DNA of 64,000 nt from positions 1-64,000 of the forward strand of contig PHBK01000005.1 of assembly GCA_002840565.1 (NCBI GenBank), written 5' to 3'. Origin of the DNA: Deltaproteobacteria bacterium HGW-Deltaproteobacteria-12. Lineage in GTDB: Bacteria > Desulfobacterota > Syntrophia > Syntrophales > Smithellaceae. The notes under the pieces were generated by a model. It had not been told where the DNA came from. It was given only the letters and a program-made list of their open reading frames with translations, and searched no databases. Shown here in pieces: positions 8,099 to 17,003 of the stretch; the stretch's first letter is position 1; every line of letters starts with the position of its first letter. The translations under genes and the position numbers were made by a program.

Positions 8099-9656
8099 TT
8101 CCAATTCGCATTCCAGCGGCACCTTTGTTGGCGTCGTCGTTGGCTCCTCGGAGTACAAAAAGAGTACACCTGCGTCGCCTCCTCCTAGCCGTCGCGGTGT
8201 CATCTTGAATGCAAAATGGAATAAATATGAGATTTTTTTACTGATCGGCTTTTTTACGGCAGTCCGCCTCGTCGTTGCTCCCTTTTTCGGGTTGGGAGTG
8301 GATGAGGCGCATTATGTGTTATATGCGAAATATCTGGATTTAAGCTATGTGGACCATCCGCCGCTGGTCGGCTGGGTTCATGCACCGATCTTTTATCTTC
8401 TGGGAACAAATGAATTGCTGGCACGTATTCCGGCAATTCTAATTTTTGCCGCTACATCTTATTGTGCCTATATTTTTATGCTGCGCATAACGGGATCGGT
8501 TCAGGCATCTTTGATTTCCGTTCTGGCTTTGAATTGTTCATTTATGCTCAATGCCCTGGCGTTAATGCTTCTTCCCGATTCTCTGTTATTGCTGATGGTG
8601 TTTCTGCTGATTTTTCTTGCGGAAAAAATTATGCATTCCCAAAAGCCGCTGTATTTTATTCTATTGGGTATTTTGCTGGGGCTGCTGGGATTGGCCAAAT
8701 ACACATCAATCTTGCTGGTCCCGCCGCTGATAATATTTTTTCTTTCTAAAAAAAGATATGATATTGTTTTTTCGCCCTATATGATTTTGACGTTTCTTGT
8801 TGCCTTGATTCTGATATCGCCGGTCATTTACTGGAATGTTGCTCATGATTTTATCAGCTTTCGTTATCAGGGCGGGCATGTATTTGGATCTTTTGCTTCC
8901 AGTCTTAAAAATTCGGCCGAATCTCTGGCGGCACAGTTTGGCGCATACAGTCCTTTCCTGGTTATAATTGCCTTCTACGGCTTTTTTAAAGTACTCCGCT
9001 CCTCCGATAATTACGTGCGGCTGGCTGTTTTATTTGGAGCGACGATTATTTGTTTTTTCCTGGTTACATCTTCCTACGAAAGGACACTGCCGCACTGGCC
9101 GGCAATATTTTACCTGCTCTTTATACCAATTGGAGTTTGTGACCTGTACCTTGCGGCAACAAAAGGGAAGAAGAATTTTCTGTATTTTTCCGTCGGCTTC
9201 AGCTTAGTGCTGACTTTGTTTGCATATGCGGTACTGGCCGGTAAATTTATTCCTTTTCCTGATTATAAATCCCCTTTTCGTGACATTTACGGATTTCCTG
9301 CAATAACGGCAAATGCGGAGATGCTGCTGCAGAAGAAGATTACAAAGAGATCAAAGGCGATAGCAGTAAGCAACTGGACAATGGGCAGCCGCACAATTTA
9401 CTACAGCCTGCCCTATGAAAACGAAGTATTCGTGATTGACAACAGGAAGGATCAGTTTGATGTGTGGGAAAAACACTCCGCGCTGGGGTATGATCTTCTT
9501 TTTCTCAATACCCATTTTCATGACTTGAATATCGAGCAATATGCCCGCTGCGATAATGTGGAACCGGCAGGAAAAACAGAATTGGCAATAAACGGCGCCA
9601 AAGTGGACACTGTAGAATATGTCTGGTGCCATAATTACCAGGGAGTCCGGCCATGA
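8085..9656 (+). CDS. Glycosyltransferase family 39 membrane protein
   Basis: Polytopic inner-membrane protein of the PMT/ArnT class, which transfers a sugar from a polyprenyl-phosphate donor on the periplasmic face. It has 523 aa and about 11-12 membrane segments. The catalytic acidic pair is in LGVDEAHYVLYAKYLDL (about residue 70) and is followed by VDHPPLVGW, typical of this family. The ATG at 8085 has AGAGAAG upstream and overlaps the previous gene. Residues roughly 6-43 are low-complexity, polar and unlike the family N-terminus; they are encoded by the palindromic element at 8098-8222. The family-like part starts at KWNKYEIFLL. Its acceptor (lipid A, core or other) is unknown, and it is distinct from the better ArnT candidate at 10282. 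Confidence 0.75.
   Translation: MLKDNSNSHSSGTFVGVVVGSSEYKKSTPASPPPSRRGVILNAKWNKYEIFLLIGFFTAVRLVVAPFFGLGVDEAHYVLYAKYLDLSYVDHPPLVGWVHAPIFYLLGTNELLARIPAILIFAATSYCAYIFMLRITGSVQASLISVLALNCSFMLNALALMLLPDSLLLLMVFLLIFLAEKIMHSQKPLYFILLGILLGLLGLAKYTSILLVPPLIIFFLSKKRYDIVFSPYMILTFLVALILISPVIYWNVAHDFISFRYQGGHVFGSFASSLKNSAESLAAQFGAYSPFLVIIAFYGFFKVLRSSDNYVRLAVLFGATIICFFLVTSSYERTLPHWPAIFYLLFIPIGVCDLYLAATKGKKNFLYFSVGFSLVLTLFAYAVLAGKFIPFPDYKSPFRDIYGFPAITANAEMLLQKKITKRSKAIAVSNWTMGSRTIYYSLPYENEVFVIDNRKDQFDVWEKHSALGYDLLFLNTHFHDLNIEQYARCDNVEPAGKTELAINGAKVDTVEYVWCHNYQGVRP
8098..8222. repeat. Imperfect palindromic element inside the GT39 coding region
   Basis: The ends form an inverted repeat: 8098-8113 against 8207-8222 match at 14 of 16 positions (core GCATTC/GAATGC). 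The arms continue with CAGCGGCACC (8114-8123) against GGTGTCATCTT just inside the right end. The centre carries GAGTAC twice around a short A-rich spacer (8151-8166 region). The composition is much more GC-rich than the flanks. Translated in the GT39 frame it gives a Gly/Ser/Pro-rich peptide. It looks like a small dispersed palindromic element inserted in frame; no second copy is evident in this window. Confidence 0.55.
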
Positions 9657-10270
9657 AGAAACAATGGATTGCCGCCTGCATCTTTTTCTTTTGCTTTATC
9701 TTCTCGGTTATATCCTACTATTATTGGGACATTCCACTGGCGTATTATTGCCGGTCCTTGAGCCGCTCTGTCCTCGATATCGCTGAAATAATAACCATAA
9801 CCGGTGAATCAAAGTGGTATTATATTATACTTGTTCCTTCCTTTGTGGTCGTGCACTTTATCTTGAAACACAAGATATGGTCGATGAGAGTTTTATTTCT
9901 TTTCGTCGCATTATCGGCCTCCGGACTTATTAATATGTTAATTAAATGGATTGCCGGAAGGCACAGACCGATTAATATGTTCAATAACGGCGAATTCGGA
10001 TTTGAATATTTTCGCCTTATATATGAATCAACATCTTTTCCTTCCGGCCACACGGTTACGTCGTTTGCGCTGGCTGCAGCAATCAGTATTTTATTTCCGC
10101 GCTGGAGTATTCCCGCTTATGCCGCCGCCGCTGCTATAGGAATGAGCAGGATTATGATAACATCCCATTATTTAAGCGATGTATTTGCCGGTGCCGGAAT
10201 CGGAATTATTTGTGCGCTTGGAGTTCAATACTACTTTGATCGCTTTCATCTGCAGCTGGGAAGAAAATAG
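9653..10270 (+). CDS. PAP2-family membrane phosphatase
   Basis: Integral-membrane acid phosphatase of the PAP2 superfamily (205 aa, about five to six membrane segments). All three signature motifs are present: KWIAGRHRP (KX6RP), FPSGHT (PSGH), and SRIMITSHYLSD (SRX5HX3D). Such enzymes act on undecaprenyl diphosphate, lipid A phosphates or phosphatidylglycerophosphate. In this operon an LpxE-like lipid A phosphatase or recycling of the polyprenyl carrier would both make sense, but the sequence does not decide. It overlaps the preceding gene by 4 bp (ATGA), a sign of translational coupling. Confidence 0.85.
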   Translation: MKKQWIAACIFFFCFIFSVISYYYWDIPLAYYCRSLSRSVLDIAEIITITGESKWYYIILVPSFVVVHFILKHKIWSMRVLFLFVALSASGLINMLIKWIAGRHRPINMFNNGEFGFEYFRLIYESTSFPSGHTVTSFALAAAISILFPRWSIPAYAAAAAIGMSRIMITSHYLSDVFAGAGIGIICALGVQYYFDRFHLQLGRK

Positions 10271-10281
10271 AGGATTCCCCC

Positions 10282-11952
10282 ATGCAAAAGAAATACGTAC
10301 TGTTTTTGATCCCGCTGTTTCTTTATATCGGCCTGCTTTCGGTTTTACCGCAGATGGAGCCGGATGAGGCCCGTTATAGTCTGATTGCCAGTGCGATGAA
10401 TGAATCCGGCAATTACGTTACTCCGCATATCAAGTATACCGTTTATCTGGAAAAGCCCCCTCTTGTTTCCTGGATGACAGCCATTTCCTTTAAAATATTC
10501 GGTGAAAATGATTTCTCAGCGCGCTTGTTTTCGGCTATTTGTGCCTGGGGCTGTATTCTGCTCGTCTATTTTATCGGCAGGCATTTCCGTGATGAAAAGA
10601 CAGGTCTTTATGCCGCCGCCATTCTGACCATATCAAGCTTTCATTTTTTTCTCGGCCGGATCAATATTTTAGACATGCCGCTGACTTTTTTTATCTGTCT
10701 TTCAATCTGGCTGGGATATCTGGCGTTGATCCGGGTAAATTCAAAGTATCTTTTTTATTTGTTCTATCTGGTTTGCGCTTTAACATTTTTAACCAAAGGC
10801 CTGATCGGGGTTGTCTTTCCTTTTGCCATCCTGTTTATCTGGCTTATCTCTACAGGCGAGTGGAGAAAGATCAGGCTGTTTTTTACACCGGTCGGCATTT
10901 TGATTTTTTTGATTGTCGCCTGTCCCTGGGTCATTATGGCGCAGAAGGAAAATTCCGATTTTCTGGAGTTCTTTTTTGTACGGGAACATTTTTTACGCTT
11001 TACTACAAAAATGCACGGCAAAACCGAACCTTTTTATTACTACCTGCCAATTATCATCGGCGGCACTATTCCCTGGTCGGTTTATCTGATTAAAGCCTGG
11101 AAAACCAATATTCTCAAAGAAGCTCTTTTTGATCTCAATGAGAATAAACTGCTGCTCGTCTGGTTCTTGTTTATTTTTCTTTTCTATTCGGTTTCTTCAT
11201 CTAAGCTGGCGACATATGTTGCTCCGCTGTTTCTTCCCCTGAGTCTTTTTGCGGCCACCATCTTGAAAAAATATGAGGAAGACCTCCAGTCCGGATTGCA
11301 GGTAGGCGGCAGGCCGTTATTTCATTATGCGATAGTAATTCAATCGCTGCTGCTGATGATTGCCTTGTTTGTTCCGCCAATATTACAGAGGTATTCCGAC
11401 CCGGAGAAAGGATTGGTAATAATGATTTCCGGTTGCTGGTGGCTCTACATTATTCTGCCGGCAATTGTTTTAATAGCGATGATCTTTTTACCCGATTTAA
11501 TTTTCCGCAGATTCCGAAAAGGGTGGTTTCCCGTTATCTATATTTTATCGGGATTATTTCTCGGCAGTATGCTTTTCCCCCTGAATGATTTTCTGGCGCC
11601 CTACCGCAGCGCGAAAGTTGCCAGAGAAGCCATTGTCCGTTATGTGCCGGCAGGACAGGATTTATATCAATACCGGGTAAATTTCTATGGAATAGATTTT
11701 TACAATAAAATCCGCACACCGGTGGTTGAGGATTTCGGTGAATTGTCCGAAGGAATAGTCAAGCTTGCAACAGAAGAAAAAAAGCGCTATTTTCTGTCCA
11801 GGAATGAATTTTTTGAATTATGTGCACAAAAAAAAGATCTCTATTGTCTTACACAGCACCAGGAAAGATTAAAAGAGATTAGACTGAAAGCGCCTAAAAT
11901 CGAAGTGCTCTGGGAAAATGGTGCTTTTTATCTACTGCATATTCGGAATTAG
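10282..11952 (+). CDS. arnT: ArnT-like lipid A aminoarabinose transferase (GT39/GT83)
   Basis: Inner-membrane transferase expected to move L-Ara4N from undecaprenyl phosphate to lipid A phosphates at the periplasmic face. Its 556 aa are close to the 550 aa of E. coli ArnT. The N-terminal loop has the acidic motif EPDEARYSLIASAM followed by YLEKPPLVSW, which matches the ArnT/PMT_2 pattern well, and about 12 membrane segments precede a periplasmic C-terminal domain of roughly 130 residues. It is immediately followed by arnB, arnC, both arnA parts and arnD. No arnE/arnF flippase genes are seen. A related GT39 gene lies two genes upstream, so substrate assignment between the two is by context. 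Confidence 0.8.
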   Translation: MQKKYVLFLIPLFLYIGLLSVLPQMEPDEARYSLIASAMNESGNYVTPHIKYTVYLEKPPLVSWMTAISFKIFGENDFSARLFSAICAWGCILLVYFIGRHFRDEKTGLYAAAILTISSFHFFLGRINILDMPLTFFICLSIWLGYLALIRVNSKYLFYLFYLVCALTFLTKGLIGVVFPFAILFIWLISTGEWRKIRLFFTPVGILIFLIVACPWVIMAQKENSDFLEFFFVREHFLRFTTKMHGKTEPFYYYLPIIIGGTIPWSVYLIKAWKTNILKEALFDLNENKLLLVWFLFIFLFYSVSSSKLATYVAPLFLPLSLFAATILKKYEEDLQSGLQVGGRPLFHYAIVIQSLLLMIALFVPPILQRYSDPEKGLVIMISGCWWLYIILPAIVLIAMIFLPDLIFRRFRKGWFPVIYILSGLFLGSMLFPLNDFLAPYRSAKVAREAIVRYVPAGQDLYQYRVNFYGIDFYNKIRTPVVEDFGELSEGIVKLATEEKKRYFLSRNEFFELCAQKKDLYCLTQHQERLKEIRLKAPKIEVLWENGAFYLLHIRN

Positions 11953-11961
11953 AGAGTGGGG

Positions 11962-13119
11962 ATGAAATTGAAGATTCGAGAGGATTATCTGCCTTTCAGC
12001 CGTCCGTCTATCGGTGAGGCCGAGATAAGCAGGGTGGTCAATTGCTTAAAGTCCGGCTGGATTACAACCGGAGCTCTGGCCAAAGAATTCGAGGATAAAC
12101 TCTGTGCTTTGACCTCGGCAAAGCACGCAATTGCACTGAACTCGGCTACGGCGGGGATGCATGTCACTCTGGAGGCACTAAACATCCGGGAAGGCGACGA
12201 AATTCTTACGCCGTCGCTGACGTTTGCCTCCACTGTCAATATGATTGCCCTGCGCGGGGCAACCCCCGTTTTTGTCGATGTTGACTATGGCACTTTAAAT
12301 ATAAACCCGAAATTAATCGAAGAAAAGATTACATCCAGGACAAAAGCGATTATTCCGGTGCATTTTGCCGGCGCACCGGCCGATATGGACAAAATCCTGG
12401 AATTGGCCGGAAAGTATAATCTGACGGTCATTGAGGATGCCGCTCACGCTGTCGGCACATATTATAAAGGCATTTCCGCCGGTGGTTTCGGCAATATTGC
12501 CATATTTTCTTTTCATCCGATAAAAAACATCACGACCGGTGAAGGAGGTATGATTACTCTCAGCGATACGCTGCTGGAGAATAAAATGCGTCTGCTGAGA
12601 TTTCACGGTATTGAACGCGACGCCTGGAAGAGATATGGCAAGGGGGGCAATCCGGCCTATGATATCGCCCAACCGGGATATAAATATAATTTGCCGGATT
12701 TGCTGGCGGCCCTGGGTTTGGCCCAGTATGAGCGCTGGCCGGAGCTCAATGAGCGGCGCTGCCGGCTGGCCAAACTTTATAACGAAGGCCTCCAGGGTTT
12801 AACCGGCATTGATTTGCCGCAGAGTCCGGACTATGATCACATTCATGCCTGGCATCTGTATATCATCAAGGTGTTGTCGCTGAATCGCAATGAGTTTATG
12901 AATAAACTTGGGGAATACAATATCGGTTATGGTTTGCATTTTCCGCCGGCGCATTGCCTGGCCTATGTCCGGGAAAAGTACCCAACCCAAAGCGGTGCGC
13001 TTGGAGAGACCGAACGGGCGGCAGACAAAATTATTTCTTTGCCTTTATTTCCGGATATGCAGGATGATGATGTTCAATATGTTTGTGAAGCAATAAAGGA
13101 GATTGTAAAATATGCCTAA
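11962..13119 (+). CDS. arnB: UDP-4-amino-4-deoxy-L-arabinose aminotransferase
   Basis: PLP-dependent aminotransferase of the DegT/DnrJ/EryC1/StrS family that converts UDP-4-keto-pentose to UDP-L-Ara4N using glutamate. It has 385 aa. The start DYLPFSRPSIGEAEI and the region SGWITTGALAKEFE are ArnB-like. The Schiff-base lysine is in FSFHPIKNITTGEGGMI (near residue 188). A GTG lies six bases upstream in frame at 11956, but the ATG at 11962 is preferred, 9 bp after the arnT stop. It overlaps arnC by 8 bp. Family members make other amino sugars too; the arn context makes ArnB the best reading. Confidence 0.9.
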   Translation: MKLKIREDYLPFSRPSIGEAEISRVVNCLKSGWITTGALAKEFEDKLCALTSAKHAIALNSATAGMHVTLEALNIREGDEILTPSLTFASTVNMIALRGATPVFVDVDYGTLNINPKLIEEKITSRTKAIIPVHFAGAPADMDKILELAGKYNLTVIEDAAHAVGTYYKGISAGGFGNIAIFSFHPIKNITTGEGGMITLSDTLLENKMRLLRFHGIERDAWKRYGKGGNPAYDIAQPGYKYNLPDLLAALGLAQYERWPELNERRCRLAKLYNEGLQGLTGIDLPQSPDYDHIHAWHLYIIKVLSLNRNEFMNKLGEYNIGYGLHFPPAHCLAYVREKYPTQSGALGETERAADKIISLPLFPDMQDDDVQYVCEAIKEIVKYA

Positions 13120-14062
13120 TCATGTCTCGGTGTCCATTGTTATACCCGTTTATAACGAAGAGAAAAACCTGCAGATCATGCGCGAGAGGCTTTTGCCGAT
13201 TATGCAGGGATTAGGAAAGAGTTTCGAAATAATATTTATCGATGACGGCAGTTCCGATAATTCACTCGTTATGCTGAAGGAATTTTCCCAAAATGAGTAT
13301 ATAAAAGTAGTGGAGTTAACCAGGAATTACGGGCAGCATGCGGCAATCATGGCCGGCTTTTCAGTGTGCAGAGGCGACATTGTCATCACTATGGATGCCG
13401 ATTTGCAGAATCCACCCGAGGAAATACCCAGACTGTTAAAAGTAATGGAGGATGGCAACTATGATGTTGTCGGCACAATCCGTAAAGGTCGTCAGGATTC
13501 TTTTTTGCGGATACTGCCCTCCAAAATAATCAACATGGTGGCGAGAAAGATTACCGGTGTGGAAATGCATGATTGGGGGTGCATGCTGCGCGCATATCGC
13601 CGTAAAATTGTCGAACGAATGATTTCCTGCCATGAACATGCAACGTTTATCCCCGCTCTGGCGACCGTATTCGGCAAGCGTGTTACGGAAATCGAGGTCA
13701 GCCACGAAGAGAGATATGGCGGCAAATCCAACTATCCGCTGCCGAAATTAGTTAATCTGCAATTTGATCTGGTTGCTTCTTTTTCCGATTTTCCGATCAA
13801 GTTAATAATGTACGGCGGAATTCTGCTGTCATTTTTAGGAGTATGTTTCGGCATAGTCCTGGCCGTTGCCCGACTGGCCTATGGAGCAAGCTGGGCGGCG
13901 GAGGGCGTATTTTCGCTGTTTGCCATTTTATTCGTGTTTGTCGGAATGCAGTTTTTTGCCCTCGGCGTGTTGGGTGAATATATCGGCCGCATATATGCGG
14001 AGGTGCGCAAGCGTCCGGAATATGTGATTGAAAAGATTCATTCAGCGAAAGGAAAAGAATAA
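13112..14062 (+). CDS. arnC: Undecaprenyl-phosphate 4-deoxy-4-formamido-L-arabinose transferase
   Basis: GT2 enzyme that loads formylated Ara4N from its UDP donor onto undecaprenyl phosphate on the cytoplasmic face. The 316-aa protein has a GT-A domain (VSIVIPVYNEEKNLQ; IFIDDGSSDNS; DADLQNPPEEIPRLL) and two C-terminal membrane helices (about residues 232-258 and 268-295). The interface region VKVVELTRNYGQHAAIMAGF-type sequence (here starting VVELTRNYGQ) is conserved in ArnC/DPM1-like enzymes. It overlaps arnB at its start. The ribosome site is inside arnB. Confidence 0.9.
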   Translation: MPNHVSVSIVIPVYNEEKNLQIMRERLLPIMQGLGKSFEIIFIDDGSSDNSLVMLKEFSQNEYIKVVELTRNYGQHAAIMAGFSVCRGDIVITMDADLQNPPEEIPRLLKVMEDGNYDVVGTIRKGRQDSFLRILPSKIINMVARKITGVEMHDWGCMLRAYRRKIVERMISCHEHATFIPALATVFGKRVTEIEVSHEERYGGKSNYPLPKLVNLQFDLVASFSDFPIKLIMYGGILLSFLGVCFGIVLAVARLAYGASWAAEGVFSLFAILFVFVGMQFFALGVLGEYIGRIYAEVRKRPEYVIEKIHSAKGKE

Positions 14063-14066
14063 TAAA

Positions 14067-14984
14067 TTGAAAGCGGTTGTATTCGCCTACTCCAACATGG
14101 GAATCGTCGGACTGGAGGCTCTTGCCAGACATGGCTATGATATCATTGCCGTGTTTACCCATGAGGATGATGCCCAAGAAAAATGCTGGTTTGATTCGGT
14201 AAAGCAATGGGCCAGCCTTCGGAATATTCCCGTTTCCACGGAAAATGGCGGCAATTCCCTGCATGGTATAGAAAAAATCAGGAAGTTTAAACCGGATATA
14301 ATTTTTTCCTTCTACTACCGGAAAATGATTGCCGGCGAGATTCTTGCAATTCCCAGTTATGGCGCTTACAATCTCCATGGTTCGCTGCTGCCCAAATACC
14401 GCGGTCGCTGCCCGGTGAACTGGGTTATCATCAATGGTGAAAAGGTGACCGGTGTTACATTGCACCGTATGATTGATAAACCTGATGCCGGAGACATTGT
14501 CGGTCAGAAAGAAACTGCCATTGATTTTCAGGATACCGCAAAAACTTTAAATGAAAAATTGTGCCGGACGGCAGCATTGTTACTCGACGAGTTGCTGCCG
14601 GGAATGCTTACAGGCCCAATCCCTTCCTGCAAGCAGAATCTGCAAGCCGGAAGCTATTTTGGCGGTAGAAAGCCGGAAGACGGGCGAATTGAATGGAATA
14701 AGCCCTCCATTGCGATTTATAATCTGATCCGGGCAGTAACAGACCCGTATCCGGGCGCCTTTGCCTTTTTAGCAAATCAGGAAAAGATCATTATCTGGTG
14801 GGCTCAGCCCGTAGAAGCCTTCAACAAATGTATTCCTGGAACGGTAATTATTGAAAGAGAAGTTCTTGTACAAACCGGTAATGGTGCAATAAAACTTCTG
14901 CATATTGAAGCGGCGGGGAAACATTTAACCGGTTACGATATTGTCAATTATTTTAGAGAAGGGAAGGTAGACAGGTTAATATGA
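14067..14984 (+). CDS. UDP-L-Ara4N formyltransferase (ArnA N-terminal half as a stand-alone gene)
   Basis: Formyltransferase that N-formylates UDP-L-Ara4N with 10-formyl-THF. It corresponds to residues 1-305 of E. coli ArnA. The catalytic triad regions are visible: Asn and His in NLHGSLLPKYRGRCP and Asp in DKPDAGDIVGQKE. I place the start at the TTG at 14067, giving an N-terminus (KAVVFAYSNMG) that aligns with that of ArnA, with AAAGGAAAAG about ten bases upstream; a longer in-frame start at 14028 would overlap arnC by 35 bp. It is not fused to the decarboxylase domain, which is the next gene and overlaps by 4 bp. Confidence 0.85.
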   Translation: MKAVVFAYSNMGIVGLEALARHGYDIIAVFTHEDDAQEKCWFDSVKQWASLRNIPVSTENGGNSLHGIEKIRKFKPDIIFSFYYRKMIAGEILAIPSYGAYNLHGSLLPKYRGRCPVNWVIINGEKVTGVTLHRMIDKPDAGDIVGQKETAIDFQDTAKTLNEKLCRTAALLLDELLPGMLTGPIPSCKQNLQAGSYFGGRKPEDGRIEWNKPSIAIYNLIRAVTDPYPGAFAFLANQEKIIIWWAQPVEAFNKCIPGTVIIEREVLVQTGNGAIKLLHIEAAGKHLTGYDIVNYFREGKVDRLI

Positions 14985-16015
14985 ATATTTTAATACTCGG
15001 TGTAAATGGCTTTATCGGTCATCATCTGGTTAACAGAATCCTGAAAGAAAAAAAGGACTGGATAGTGTACGGCATGGATTTGGGCTCCGACCGTTTAGGC
15101 AATGCTCTTCATAATCCACAGTTTCATTTCCTGGAAGGCGATATCGGCATTAACAAGGAATGGATTGAGCTGCAGGTTAAAAGAAGTGATGTCGTCATAC
15201 CGCTGGTGGCAATTGCCACTCCGAAAATGTACGTCGAGGATCCGATTGCGGTTTATAATCTTGATTTTGAAATGAACGTCAACATTATCAAGCAATGTGT
15301 GAAATATCATAAGCGAGTTGTTTTTCCTTCAACTTCGGAGGTCTACGGCGCCTCCAGCGATCCTGAATTTAAGGAAGATGAAAGCTATCTCGTTGTCGGT
15401 CCGATCAATAAAGAGCGTTGGATATATTCCTGCTGCAAGCAATTAATGGATCGTGTTATTTATGGCTACGGAACCAGAGGGCACCTGGAATTTACACTCT
15501 TTCGCCCCTTCAACTGGGTCGGCCCGCGTTTGGATTCCCTGTATGCGGCCAAGGAGGGCAGCTCCCGGGTTGTCACCCAATTTATTGCCGAATTGCTGAT
15601 GGGCCGCCCGATAAACCTGGTTGACGGCGGAATGCAGAAAAGATGTTTCACCTATGTTGATGACGGCATATCAGCGTTAATGGAGATTCTGGAAAACAAA
15701 AATGACATCTGCAAGAATCAGATAATCAATATCGGCAATCCGGAAAATGAATGCTCGGTAAAGGAGTTGGCCGATATCTTAAAAAAACTGTTCATGAAAC
15801 ATCCGGATCATGTCAACGACAAAACATATTCCGAGATCATAAATATTTCCGCGGAAAAATTCTACGGAAAAGGCTATCAGGATATTTATACCCGCAAACC
15901 CAGCATTGAGAAAGCAAGAAAACTTTTGAATTGGGAGCCGAAAATCGGCCTGGAAGAATCCATGCGGCTGACTCTTAATTCGTTCTTAGAAGAAAATAAA
16001 GATGCAAGTATCTAA
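14981..16015 (+). CDS. UDP-glucuronate decarboxylase (ArnA C-terminal half as a stand-alone gene)
   Basis: NAD-dependent short-chain dehydrogenase/reductase that oxidises and decarboxylates UDP-glucuronate to UDP-4-keto-pentose, the substrate of ArnB. It has 344 aa, equivalent to ArnA residues 316-660. The NAD motif is GVNGFIGHHL at the N-terminus, the SDR tyrosine/lysine pair is YSCCK, and STSEVYG and YTRKPSIEKARKLLNWEP match the ArnA decarboxylase. It begins inside the formyltransferase gene (ATGA overlap) and overlaps arnD by 14 bp. UDP-glucose dehydrogenase (ugd), needed to make its substrate, is not in the window. Confidence 0.88.
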   Translation: MNILILGVNGFIGHHLVNRILKEKKDWIVYGMDLGSDRLGNALHNPQFHFLEGDIGINKEWIELQVKRSDVVIPLVAIATPKMYVEDPIAVYNLDFEMNVNIIKQCVKYHKRVVFPSTSEVYGASSDPEFKEDESYLVVGPINKERWIYSCCKQLMDRVIYGYGTRGHLEFTLFRPFNWVGPRLDSLYAAKEGSSRVVTQFIAELLMGRPINLVDGGMQKRCFTYVDDGISALMEILENKNDICKNQIINIGNPENECSVKELADILKKLFMKHPDHVNDKTYSEIINISAEKFYGKGYQDIYTRKPSIEKARKLLNWEPKIGLEESMRLTLNSFLEENKDASI

Positions 16016-16877
16016 TGCAATGGGCATACTAGGATTGAAAATTGATGTCGATACTTACTGGGGCATGAGACGCGGCGTCCCACTTCTTTTGCAGACATTA
16101 AAGGATTTTCAGGTTAAAGGGACATTCTTCTTGAGCATCGGTCCGGACAATTCGGGACGGGCGGCACTGCAGTTAATTAAAAATCCATTATTTCTTCGGA
16201 AGATGATGCGGACAAATGCAGTTGGTCTTTACGGCTGGAAAACGGCTTTTTACGGCACACTGCTTCCGGCCCCGAAAATCGCCCTGTCTTTTCCGGAGAT
16301 CGTAGAAGATATAATCGCTGAGGGTCATGAAGTCCAGTTTCATGCCTGGGATCACCGCCGCTGGCAGGATGAACTGCCGACAAAAACGGAAAAGTGGATT
16401 CGCGATTGGTTTAATCAGGGTATTGCCGGATTCGAAAATTTGACGGGTAACAAGCCGACTGCTTTTGGCGCTCCTTCCTGGCTCATTGATGATCGTGTCT
16501 TGAAAGTGATTAAGGAATATAATTTCGCATATCTAAGCTGCACGAGGGCAAAAGCGCCGTTTATTCATCATGGAACAAATATTCCGGAAATTCCTTCCGA
16601 TCTGCCTTGCTTTGAGGAACTTGCCGCTGAAAAAGCAGTATCAGTTCTTGCCGATCTTCTAAAAACTGGAGGCATCCATGTTTTGCCGGTGCACGCAGAA
16701 GTGGAAGGCGGAATCTTTAATGAAAAATTTCAACAGCTTCTCCAAAATGCTCTTGCGCTGGGATACTCTATACTGCCCTTAAAAGAAATTAAGACTCAGT
16801 TATCTCTGATTAATCTTCCGATCCGCAGATATCAGATGGAATTGATTCCCGGCCGTCATTCAGCCTGCGCAGTGTAG
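16002..16877 (+). CDS. arnD: Ara4FN-phosphoundecaprenol deformylase
   Basis: NodB-type polysaccharide deacetylase that removes the formyl group from the undecaprenyl-linked sugar before flipping and transfer. The protein has 291 aa. The N-terminal metal-site region GLKIDVDTYWGMRRGVP and the HAWDHRRWQDELP motif (about residue 115) are ArnD-like, and GAPSWLIDDRVL follows the expected spacing. The ATG at 16002 overlaps the previous gene; a second in-frame ATG at 16020 is possible. It is the last gene of the operon. No strong terminator is seen after it, only a 6-bp hairpin (16914-16935) without a T tract. Confidence 0.88.
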   Translation: MQVSNAMGILGLKIDVDTYWGMRRGVPLLLQTLKDFQVKGTFFLSIGPDNSGRAALQLIKNPLFLRKMMRTNAVGLYGWKTAFYGTLLPAPKIALSFPEIVEDIIAEGHEVQFHAWDHRRWQDELPTKTEKWIRDWFNQGIAGFENLTGNKPTAFGAPSWLIDDRVLKVIKEYNFAYLSCTRAKAPFIHHGTNIPEIPSDLPCFEELAAEKAVSVLADLLKTGGIHVLPVHAEVEGGIFNEKFQQLLQNALALGYSILPLKEIKTQLSLINLPIRRYQMELIPGRHSACAV

Positions 16878-17003
16878 AAAGGAAAAAAGGGACGGTTGTT
16901 TTTATATCCAGGCCAGCCCATATATTTACGGGCTGCAATGTTCTCAGCAAAAGCGAAAGATTAAGAATATTCGGGAAAATCAGGCGAGAGGGGTGGAGAT
17001 TCC

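Noticed and set aside
16914..16935. Hairpin CAGCCC/GGGCTG after arnD as the operon terminator
   Set aside because: The stem is only 6 bp with a 10-nt loop and no T run follows.
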